Positions 35,701 through 47,700 of a stretch of 64,000 bases of DNA are shown here, piece after piece. This DNA comes from Mixophyes australis. Its lineage: Eukaryota; Chordata; Amphibia; Anura; Limnodynastidae. The stretch's first letter is position 1, and each line of letters starts with the position of its first letter. The translations under genes were made by a program, and so were the position numbers. The notes under the pieces are model-generated. The model had not been told where the DNA came from. It saw nothing but the letters and a program-made list of their open reading frames with translations, and searched no databases. Location: the NCBI GenBank assembly GCA_036250195.1, contig JAVHZZ010000003.1:337910375-337974374 (forward strand). Reading direction: 5' to 3'.

Positions 35701-38700
35701 GTATTCTCCCTTTATCAGGGTTTGTATTATCTGTAAATATTAGGCTGGCTGCTTGACAGGGAGCCATCCCTAGGTTATAATTATTATGCTTTATTGTGAT
35801 GTTTTTGCCTTTCTGAGTAGCTTGCATAGTGGAGGATTCCGATATAGGATGTATAGTTATACAAAAGTCAACTTTCTTGGCAAACAGGGTAGTTAGTATT
35901 GGTACTGGGAGAGTGACATATTTACTTTGGGTCACCTTGCTTCCCCCAGTTAGATTTAAATCTGCCGCTTCCCCAAGTGTGAGGGGAACAGCTACCCAAT
36001 TCATGGTTTTAGCTGACAGTGGGGGATATGTGCAAACCCAACAATTTGTAAGATTTAATGTTTTGGCTGCTGTATAATGCATTTGAACAAAAGCATTATC
36101 CCATGGTTCATTAAGAGTCTCGTGTAATTCTCTCCTTGTTCTGAAAGTCAAGTTTGATTTCAGGTCACTATATCTGAAATCTTTTCCATGTTTTATGGAC
36201 AAACCAACAGCATAGACTATACCCATGACACTTATCAACATCAGTAGTAGTCCAGTTATTATTATGCATTTTGGTTTTACAATACATTTTTCTTTACACA
36301 TTTTTACTTGTCAGAATCTGACTCCCCTTGTAAGAAGATCTTGCAATGCGATGCGTGGATCCAGGTATCCTTCCCTTCTAGTTTCACAGACGTGGGAGTT
36401 GTCAACAAAACCTGGTATGGACCCTCGTATCGGGGTTCAAGACTTTTCCTGACGTATTTCCTTATGACCACCCAGTCTCCAGGCTGCAAAGAATGCGTGT
36501 CAGTGTCAAGATTGGGATCTGGAATAGAGGAAAATACCTGTCCGTGTATCTTGGTTAATTGCTTTTGTAACAGAGTTACATAGTTTAATAAATCTCCATG
36601 ATAATGTTGCAGTTGTTGTGGAAAATAGCATCCCGTTCTATAGGGGCAACCAAACAATATCTCATAGGGTGTTAACCCTGTGCCTTTCCTGGGTGTGTTT
36701 CTGACAGAATGTAGAGCTATGGGCAGGCATGATATCCAGGGCAGCCCTGTTTCAGCCATTATTTTCTGGATTTTTAGTTTCAGAGTACCATTAAGCCTCT
36801 CTACACATCCTGAGCTCTGGGGGCGATAGGGGGTGTGGAGAGCAGAGGTAATTCCCATGTCCCTCAGTCTTTGTTGAAACTCTTCTCCTGTAAAGTGTGT
36901 ACCTCTATCACTTTCTATCACTTCTGGAACTCCATATCTGCACACTATTTCTTCTGTTATTTTCTTTGCCACTGTTTTAGCATTTGCTTTTCTGCATAGC
37001 CACGCCTCCACCCACCGACTGAAAAGGTCCACACACACAAGTACATTTTCATACCCTGAGCATTTGGGAAGGTGAATAAAATCTATCTGAATCCTTTGAA
37101 AAGGATACAATGTCTGAGGGGTGCATTTCTGTGGAGTTGGGACAGACTTACCCGGGTTGTTTTGTGCGCAGATTAAGCATCCTGACACTATTGCCTGCGC
37201 TGCTTGGGCAAACCCCGGGGCTATCCAGTATTTATTTGTTAGTGCTACCATAGCATCCTTCCCCAGGTGCACTTTACCATGTACTATATTGGCCATAATC
37301 GTGTAAAGTGCTTTTGGCAGACATAATTGCTGACCTTTACACCATTCTCCTTGCACTTTTAGTGCACCTAGTCTAGCCCAAGCTCTTTTCTCATTCTCTG
37401 TTGCTTGCTTTTGCATAGCTTGGAGTATGGTTCGGTCAAATTTGGGATCTGGGACTACCACGTAGGCAACTTCCCCTTCTGGGATTGGCGTTACAGCAGC
37501 TTCTCGAGCGGCTTGGTCTACCAGTCTATTTCCCTCTGCTTCGGGCGTTGTTTCCTTGGTGTGTGCTTTAACCTTAATAACTGACAGTTTGGCAGGCATC
37601 TGAAAGGCAGTAAACAATTCTCTTATGTGGTTTGCATGTTTTATGGGTCTGCCCGATGACCCCATAAAGTTTCTGCTTTTCCATATTGGACCATAATCAT
37701 GAGCTATACCATAGGCATAGCGTGAGTCTGTGTAAATGTTGACTTTTTGCCCTTCAGCATATATACAGGCCATTGTCAATGCTTTTAACTCAGCTTCCTG
37801 TGCTGACATATAGCTTGGGAGTGATCTCTGAATCAATATGTATTTCTGTGTAGTGACAGCACAACCTGTATATGGTGTGCCGTCTATGTAGTAGCGTGAG
37901 CCATCTACATATAGATCTATGTCAGCATCAGGGAGTGGTGTATCATGTATGTTTGTTAGGCCCAAAGCCTCTAATTGCATGAGTTCAATGCAATCATGAT
38001 CAGAAAAAAAGTTTTGTTTGCATAATTTTTCAGTTTCTGTTTCTGCTGTGACTTCTTCTAACCCTTCAGGCTCATTTTTACTATCTGGTTCCATTTCCCC
38101 ATCTTTTAAATCTTGCGGAAATAATGTAGCAGGATTTAAAACTGTGCATCTTTTTAAAGTAACATTGCTGGGGGTCAAAAGAGCTACTTCGTATCGGGTT
38201 AGTCGAGCAGCTGACAAATGTTTTGTCTGTGCTTGGTTCAGAATTTCAGTGACAGCATGCGGGACCATCAGTGTTACTGGATGGCCTAAAACAATATCTG
38301 TACTTTTCTCCAATATTATTGCTGCAGCTGCAACCGCTTTTATGCATGTTGGTGCAGCCTTAATAACATGGTCTAGCTGAGCAGAGTAATATGCCAATGG
38401 TTTCTGCTTATGTGCATGTTCCTGTGTCAGTACTCCATTTGCGTGTGCATTAGTTTCATGGCAGAACAGTGTAAAGGGCTTGTCATAATTTGGTAGAGCC
38501 AGCGCAGGAGCTGTTAGTATGTCTTGTTTTAACGTTTGGAACATATGTACTTGTTCCTGTGTGAGTTGTATAGGTCCTTGTTGCATGGGCCCCTTCAAGA
38601 CTTCATACAATACTTGTAGTTTGCTGGATGCAGCGGAAATCCAGTCTCTGCAGTAAGTCAATAAGCCCAAGAAAGCCCTGAGCTCCTTGTAGGTATGTGG

Positions 38701-41700
38701 TACCTGCACTTTTTGTATGGCTTCCTTTCTCTGTTCTGTTAAATGTCTGGCCTGATGTGAAATGCAATGGCCTAAAAATTCAACTTTCCTTTGTACTGCC
38801 TGTAATTTTTCTTTTGATGCTTTGCAGTTTTTTTTGCACAGAAACTGCAAGAGTGAGACAGTGTCTTGTTCACATGTTTCTTGTGTGTTTGCACATAACA
38901 GCAGATCGTCAACATACTGTATGACCACAGAAGAGGAATTAATTGGCAACCAGTCTTTTAGAATCAGGGCCATGGCTTCAGAGTATTCACTAGGACTGGT
39001 TGCCCCTCCCTGTGGTAATCTGGTCCAAGTGTACTGTTTATCCTGGTAAGTAAATGCAAAAAGTTCTTGGCTTTCTTCAGTAATGGGTACTGAAAAAAAT
39101 GCATTTGCTAAGTCTATTACTGTAAACCATTCTGATGTAGGAGGTATTTGATTTAGTAGCGTGTGAGGGTTAGGAACTATTGGTGTATTGATCATTATTC
39201 GCTTGTTAACTTCCCTCAGATCGTGTATCATTCTAAACGACGGCGTACCGTCTGAATTTGGGGACCTCTTCATTATGGGATAGAGTGGAGAATTCCAGCT
39301 TGATCTACATTCACGTAAGACTCCTGCCCCAAGGTAGTCTTTGACCTGGTAACCTATTGCAGTTGTCTGATCAGGTCTTAAGGGGTACTGTTTAGTCTTT
39401 ACTGGCTGTGCCCCTGGTTTCAGTTTAATTTGTACAGCTTGTACAGGCATAAGGCCTACATCCATCTTTCCCTTTGCCCATAGTTCTGGGTTTACCTGGG
39501 CAAAGAGATAATCTAGATTTACATAAAAACACCAAGTAGGTTCTGAGTTGCTGACATTGACATTAAGAAGGAACTGGGCAGTGTCAAAAGCTATGAGTCC
39601 CATTTTACTGGGACTCACTGTCAACTCCACCTGCCCATCTTTGTATTGTATTGTGGCATTAAGGGCTGACAAAAGATCTGCTCCCAATAGATTCATGGGG
39701 CAGCTGTCTGACACTAAAAATTGTGTGTCTATCGTTTGATTGTCATCTAATTCTATAGTTAGAGGTTTGGTTTTGTGTAGTAATTGTATTCTCCCATCTA
39801 GTCCTGTTGCAGGCACTGTTTCAGGGGAAATAAATGACTGTGGTAAGAGTTTAGTTTGCAAGACTGAAGTGGCAGCCCCAGAATCTATCAATGCAGTTGT
39901 CTCAGTTAGTCCCCTTATTTTAAGAGGTATTGTACATTGGGAACCGGAGGATACAGTTAGGCTGGGTAGTATGTGATTCTGGGGGCCGTTTTCCTATGCT
40001 GTCTTTGGTTTGTACTCAACTCGTGGCGCCCCTGTATTTGGACAGTCCCTTTTTAGGTGGCCTTTTTGTAAGCAATGAAAACACAACCCCTTCTTCATAC
40101 ACTCCTGAGATCTCTGTGTCATTTTAATACTGCTTATTTCTGGAGTCTTCTGTTTAGGCATGGGACACTTGAATGACTTTTCAGGGTGCTGCATAACATA
40201 TACATGTTGTAGTGGTTTCTTTTTGTCCTGCCTGTCTTTGCTATCTTCTTCTATGGCTTTAAGGACAGTCAGAAGCACATCTGGTGCTAGTGTGGAATAC
40301 TCTGGTCTGCTGACTTTGAGTGTTTTTAAGATGTCAGGACTTAAACCTCCCAAAAAGGCATTTCTGAATACTCGTACGTCTCTGGCATCCACAAACCCAT
40401 ACCCATAGTCCTCATGCCTCTGTCTGCACTCTGTGTAATATTCAGTTACAGATTGCCCCTTCCCTTGAGGGGTATCTTGGGAGGGCATGTCTCTTATTTT
40501 TCCCTCACAATATGCTTGACACTTAGCTGTCCATTGTTGCCCACTCAAGGCTTCCTTTTTTCTAGCGTCAGTTGGCATAACTATTGCTGCACCATCTATC
40601 ATGGCAGCAGTTTGGGCTATTTGATTGGCAGCATAATTCCCTACTGTTACCTTGGTCATTTGATCTAAGTCTAACCAGGTAGCATTATAAAATATCTGCA
40701 GGTGGTTCATGTATCGATAGAAACCCATTGGATTCTTATCTATATTTGGCACATCTCTGGCCAATGACATTTGATCTGTTGGGGACCAGGGTTTGTACCA
40801 ATTTACTACACGGTCTTCTATTGCTGGGGGGATGTTATTTGGTCCAGCTACCCTCCCCGGAGTTGTCTGATTATAGACAGGATAAAGTCCCATTATTGGT
40901 TCTGCGGGCTGAATTTCAGCAGATATGCCATCATGAGACAGGGGTGGAGCAGTAGGTTCGATTTTGAGCTCTAATTTGTTCATTCTACATGAGGGACATT
41001 CTGTATCCCTCCATAAGTGTATTTGAGGGCATCTGCACTTCCAAGTGTGTTTCTTTTTCATTAGCACTATTTTCCCTGCGTTCTCTGCATGCCCCCTTAA
41101 ATCTTCTCTCGGTCCCTCGGGTGATTGGTTGTCATAACAAGATCTACATGATGTGGTCCAGTGTGCACCACATGCAACACAGACCTGGTCCCCTGCTGAA
41201 TTACCATACCCACAATTATATCTTGGACAGCGCCATTTACGCTGTCTTTTCATGCTACCTGCATATAATTGGCAGGCATCAGTGTCACAGGATAAACCCA
41301 AATTTAAAGCGGTCATATTCTCTTCTAATTCTTGTGTCTCTTGTTCTAGCAAAATTTGTTCTGAAACTTTCAGCCAGTTCAGCAGTTTACCTTCTAGTTT
41401 ATGTTTCTTTACATAATCATTGTAGGATTTATATATGTGTTGTATCTTGATGGGATCCAATGTCCCTTCTCTACCTATTCCAGCTTTTTTGAATAAATCG
41501 CCCATGCCTTCTATTCCCCCGTTTCCTAAGATTCTGCGCATTATGTCCACGGGGGAATTGCTGTCATCTGTCTGTTTGCTATCACTATTACCCATAGTGA
41601 CAGCAGTCTGTTGAGTCCAAATAGGGATTCCTATCTAGTTTCTGTGGGTTGTCCTTGTAATGGACGTCCCGTTCTGTGGACTCCTGAAGCAATATATCTG

Positions 41701-44700
41701 TGGACTAATCTGTAGATTGTCCTCTCAAAAGAGTTTCTCTGACAGTATCTGGGATGAAGGCACTAGTGATTCTCTCAAAAATTGGACAAATAAGTGGTTT
41801 TTTCTTACTTATATTTTTTGGTATGGTCTGTAATATGTCTACCCAAAGTTCTCCTTTTCTTGTTTTGATATAGGTCACATCTGTATGAGTGCCTATTATA
41901 GCAATATAATTGGCTGAACTATAACCAGAGTAATATATGTCACCTCTGCTACCAAAACTGTCTATGACCGTCAATAAATTGGGACTTAAAAAACAACTGG
42001 TCTTCTGTAATATGAGTAGTCCTGTGCACTGATTACACTGATAGAGACCAACAAATTGTGACATGTATAGATGTTCAAAGCAGTAACTTTCTGATTCCCT
42101 TATGTGCTTTCTAACAGATGTATATTACACCCAAAATAACCAAAACAATCAAAATAGAACTTCTATGTTCGTCTGCTTTGTTAGTGTTTAGATATTGGGA
42201 AACTAACTGTCAACAAATGATTGTTCAGACAAAGACAACCCTCCGGCCTCTGGCGCCCGTTTCACGAGTACCAACGAGAAAACGCGGAGGACCCTGACCA
42301 GACACAGTGGGCGACTTTATCAACACTTCTACCGTGTTTTATTAGCCGTCACTTAATTCAACCCTGTATGAGCTAGGAAGTCTTAAGACGTAACCCAGTT
42401 ATCACAGTTCGCGGTAGACAAGGGCAAGCCTCAGCAGCAACCACGAAGTGAGGTCTTATGATCAACGTCTTATTTGACTTTCTATCCTTTATACATCATA
42501 CAATAGGCACAAACACATGCACTCAAAATTCATTCATCTTTCAAGAATCTAATCAACAATACAATTACAGTAAACAAATTGGGTTAGTACTGTATTATAT
42601 TAATCAGATGATACTTGAGACTCACAAATTCGCGTGTCAGGTGCCTCAGACAGACATGAGGTGACCCAGACTAGGAAGACCAACGAGTAGAAATCTACTC
42701 ACCATGGATTTGTTGGGGTTCAAGGTCCTGGGAAACCTCCGTTGTCTGTCTTGTAGCCTGCTGGACAGCGAATCTCGGTGGCGACCTCCAAGTTGTTAGA
42801 TCTGAAAATCTGACCCAAGTCTGCCTGTGGTGTCAAGTATATCTGGAAGCGCTTCAATCAGCTGGAGAGAATTGACACAGACCAAGTTCTGTATACAAGG
42901 AATATTCTCTAGTTTATTGATACAAAGATACAGGTTTTTATAGGCTACTGAATAAATGAATCCTACGTCATATGCATACAATAGTTTATACCACTAGTTT
43001 ATGAGAAGCGCTACTGATTAACTTTCTCACGTATTCTTGAGGTGTTTACTTTTCTCCCCCTTCTAAGGACAGATGAGCCTATTGTTTCTTATCTCAAGGG
43101 GAGTTGGAGATATTCTATGTGTAACACCATGGATACAGCTCCCATCCTACCAGCTGGATATGAAGCTCATTATTGTTTTCATAACTGGTTACATTCTTCA
43201 GGTGTTCTCTATTAATTCAACTTCAAGGCCATAGGCTCACGTATTACAAAACTGCAAGTTAACAGAAAAATGAATAATCTCTTCTAGCAAATAATATTTC
43301 TATGCAAGTTACAATAAAATGGCTGAACAAAGGCCTTATGAGGCCTTAACAAAAAATCATATTTAACATCGTTTACCGTTGCAAAAATGTGTGCGCTACT
43401 GATAACGGATATTTTAGCAGCATGTTGGTTTCAAGCCATATACAACATCACTGCATCATGTATGTTAGAAGTAGAAACAGTAAGTCACTAGTAGCAATGC
43501 AAAGTGTGTATTACTTGGTGGAGGCTGGAAAGTTTATTATTTACAGTTTCCAGCCTTATAATCAAAGTGTGTAAATTGTCTTATCCGCAGAAATGGAAAC
43601 TAAAACAGACAATGGGGCAGAGTCTAATCAAACCGTCTAAAAAGGAAATGTGGAACTGTTGTCCATAGCAACCAATCAGATTCTATATTTAATTTATCTA
43701 GATAAAGATGGCTAGAGTCGGATTGGTTGCTATGAGCAGCACCTCCACTTTTCCTTATTCGGAGGTTTGATGAGTCTACCCCAGCGTCTCTTTTGGTATG
43801 TCATTGTTTGTTCATATATCTACCTTCTTGCTGCTAGTTGATGATGCCGTGACAGCACACACTATTTCAGCACCCATTGTCTGAATATACTATACTACAA
43901 GCGTACCATACTTATCCACCTATATAATTAAAATTATGATTGCATGGAAAATTCATGTGTATCTTTATGTTCCCAGAAACTTCTGTGTTCCATATATTAG
44001 TACAAATCACACAGAACAATCCACTTCTGTATCCTTATTGTCCCTCATTTGGAGACAATGACGATGGAGATGTTTTGTGGCCTTGATCAGGTGTTTTCAG
44101 AAAATGGACTTCTGATGTGTGATAGGACTTGTAGCCTTCCGAGCCTTTGTGTGCTCCGTAAGTTCCTGATAAACAGAATCTGAAGTCAGGTTACCATACA
44201 CCAACAAATATATTTAAAGCACACCTTTTCACTCGCTAAAAAAATAAATAAAAAGCTACTACATATTTTGATAGACAACATGGTCATAAACTACACATAG
44301 GTATAACATACATAATTAAACAAATCTGTACTTTTTGCTTCTATAACATTGAACCAATGAAGGTTGTATGTATTGTATGAATAAGTATTGGGTATACAGG
44401 AAGCACGTCTGCAAAGTGTTCCAGCCCTCTATTGCACTAATGTGCTCTCACTCTCTCTATCTTGAGTATTGAGACTCCTGAGAAAGCTGACTGCCAAAAT
44501 GTAAGAACTTCTCTGTCCATTCCAAATTTTATTATACTGTAATGCTAGTCCATTGTCATGAGGCAGTGTTGCAAACAAGAGCTTTTCTTTGGCAAACAAA
44601 TAATAAGTTTGTGTTTTAAATAATGGCGCAGCCTATATCCTGTTGGGGAGATCTGTAAAACATAACCGTTTGCTGGGTGTTGATAGGTTTACAGCAGATT

Positions 44701-47700
44701 TAAGGAACAATACAGTAACTTATTTGATTTTTTTCCCATTCTATTCTCTATTATGACAAGGGACAGCCTACTTTGTACAACATAGTGGGCCTCATTTAGA
44801 GTAAGTAAGCCCAGCTAAATGGTGTATGTTGTGCTGCAGGGGTTTGGTTGGGAGGAGACGTGTCCTAGCTGAACTTGAAGTGACAGTGTAAATATAAAGC
44901 TATCCAGTATTTGTGTGCTACACGCTGAAGCAGGCGGTATTTTTCCCTGCCTGCAAACCAAATTGAATTTGCACCCCTCACATTGCAAAATGATTTATCC
45001 TGGTGCACAATTACACCCTTTATTTGGATTTGCACCTAACTCTACATAAGGCCCAATGGCTCTTAGGTCCGAAATGAACTATTGCTGAATGATAGCTTTA
45101 TTAATGATTTGTAGGCATGAATTTACCATATCACTATTATAAGCCAAAGTAGATGAAAATATTTTAAAATATAGAGCCTGACATTTTCAACTGATAGACA
45201 TTGTGAAGGAGATGCACAAACTGCTACCTACATGTTAATATACTGCTATAAAATAAACTCCTATTCACCTTTGTAAATCTGATTTGCGCTAGCGTTCCTC
45301 AATGACACTTTTTTTTTTTACTGGATGAATAGGATATTCTGAAACACTGGTGTGACCCCAGCATAATCAGATATATGTACATGTACTGAATGACTGACTG
45401 GTTTATTGTGAACATCTACCTAATAATGACTTACTCCCCCATTTACCCTCAGATCAGCATTAATTAATCAGGGTATAGAATGAAGGAGGCTCCCGCTGAA
45501 TTGGGCTAACATCCGTTTGATTAGTCTGACTCATATTACACCTGCGGCTCCTTCCTCTTACAGAGATTGGAAGGGGAGTGAATTGGCAGATAAGTATAGG
45601 TGATGTACAGTAAGTGTGTTCATGTAAATCCAACAGACCTGGACTTGTTTTTTCCCTAGGGAATCCAGTCCCATCCTAAGCATGCTAGGGCTATGTGACC
45701 TCATAACGGGGGGGGGGGGGGGGGATCCCATGAAGCACGTTTTCCTGTTATAGTTCAGCAGCATAGTCTGTCATAGCCTAGTTCTGGTTGCAACTTTTTG
45801 TGGCCCCCAATCTAGGGTATAAATACTGGTGCTTATATCAGTTTGGAGGGGGGGGAAGGGGCATCTCATTTTTAGCAGCAAGATTCTACTCTTAAATCTC
45901 TTAAAACGCTTAAATACTTCAGACACATTTAACATACTATACTGAACTGCTCATATGCTAACAATATATGCGTAAATGTGTCTTTTATGCCTACGTTTTG
46001 GGTGCATATGCTTTTAAAATCAGCCCCAAGGTATGGAAAGAGATGCAGAGATGCTGGACCATGTGGGTTAAAATTTTGACTCCATTGTGATTCACAGTGG
46101 TTGCAAATTACCTGGTGGAAGACGCTTACTGAGAATATCTTCAATGTACTTCTTACCGCAGATGTTGGATTGGCATGAGATTTGATGACTTCAGGGAAGA
46201 TATAGACTGGGCAGGCTACCGCATGAAGCCAAGTGGTGACTTTCCTGGCTTTGTGGCATGTATGTAGCGTCCCCTTTCTGGGTAAAGCCATTTGTAGATG
46301 GGTGCACTGCTGTCATGGAGAAACGCAGCTGATTGGCAGCACTGTTTAGATGGTGACATCCAACAGAATGGATCTATGTACTTTGCCCATTTTTGCTATA
46401 TCTTGTCCTCCCATCAACGTGAAGCAGCAGGAACCGGGATTTGTCAAATCCGGCAGTGTGTGTCCAGTTCTCCAGTGTATCTATGTGCAGTGTCTCTTAG
46501 CAAACTGAAACCTCATGCTCTTGTTTTTCACTAAGTGTGGAGCTCTGTTAGGTCATCATCTCCATACCCTATCTGTATCGAGTAGTACATTCTGATATAG
46601 CTCTTGTAGGACCACTGTACTCAGCAGTTTGTTGTCTGAGTGTAACCTGCCTGTTCATTTGTGTTTCTGTATCCAGACTGCCTTTTCCTGGATGTTAATT
46701 GGGTGGTGATATCTTTCCAATTCTCCTATGACACTTGTGCTTTTGAAACCCTGGCAGTGTTGCTGTTCAGGACACACGCTGGTGCACCTTGCACCCACTA
46801 CCAAATGTTGTTCCAAAGTTGCTTTAACTGTTTATATTGCACATTCTGAAATGCACAGTCGATCCATGGGTACCTGCCTGCCTACTTTAAATTGCTTTGC
46901 CTGCACACATAATACTGTCACTGATTGAGCTGTCAAAAAGGAGGTTACCAAGTTAACTCTCTCAGTGTGCTTTAGGCTCTGTACGAGGACTGTATTGCAG
47001 TAAATTATGTGTAGGAGAAGAATAGTTTTAGCATTTAAATTTTTGTTGCTCTTCGGTGGGATATTTTTTATTGAAATAAAATAAACATTGTTTTCATGGC
47101 CAAAAAACACAGTAAAGCTTTTACAAAGCTTGCTTATGTATTGTGAAATACAATGGGTGCATTTTGCCTGAGCAAGGTAATGTGCCTATAAGATCTACAT
47201 GTGTGCATTGGTCACTTCCTACTTCTGTTCCATCAGTCATATTGAAAGTACTATAAAGTGCATTATTTATTAGTTGTTGACGGTAGAAACCCCTCTTGGA
47301 TGTGAGGACCACCTCTTGTTACAACTTGCTCATATTGATTGTTAGAATTGTAAGACAGACTCATGTTTAGTAACATAATCTGCTAGGCATCTTGTTTGCT
47401 AAGTAATAAACTTGCCACGGGGATCATCAGTGCTTTCTCCGCCTCATTAGTGGTCATAGCATCTATTTCCTGAAGCAGAAGTCAGACTCTGTAGGAAATT
47501 ATTGCTTTTGGTTTTGTTCCAGTTTATGAAGCTTTTTCAGCTGAGAAGAGCAATAGTTGTGGTTTAACTGAAATCATCATTCTAATCCCCTTTCAGAGGC
47601 TTACCCTCTTTATCTTGCATCTACCTGAACTTTATGTGCAATGTTAATTCATAATATTTTTGTCTTGACATTTCAGAGACATAATCAAAATCGGTGCTTA

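Larger units (their letters stand above)
33746..43368 (-). mobile_element. full-length gammaretrovirus-like endogenous retrovirus, 9,623 bp, antisense to TMX4
   Basis: Complete provirus. In its own direction (right to left): 5' LTR 43368-42794, primer binding site, leader with a small reading frame, gag 41595-39994, amber codon, pro-pol to 36304, env 36301-34577, polypurine tract, 3' LTR 34320-33746. Both LTRs are 575 bp and I see no difference between them. Both flanks carry TCGT. Gag, Pol and Env have no internal stops. Together these indicate very recent integration, and the insertion may still be polymorphic. Gamma-type traits: in-frame gag-pol with one stop, GPY motif in integrase, CXXC and CX6CC in Env, 4-bp duplication. 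Antisense placement in an intron is the orientation usually tolerated by host genes. Confidence 0.95.

Noticed and set aside
45929..46291. 120-codon minus-strand open frame in intron 1
   Set aside because: Composition and lack of motifs fit a chance open frame; no splice or start context supports it.
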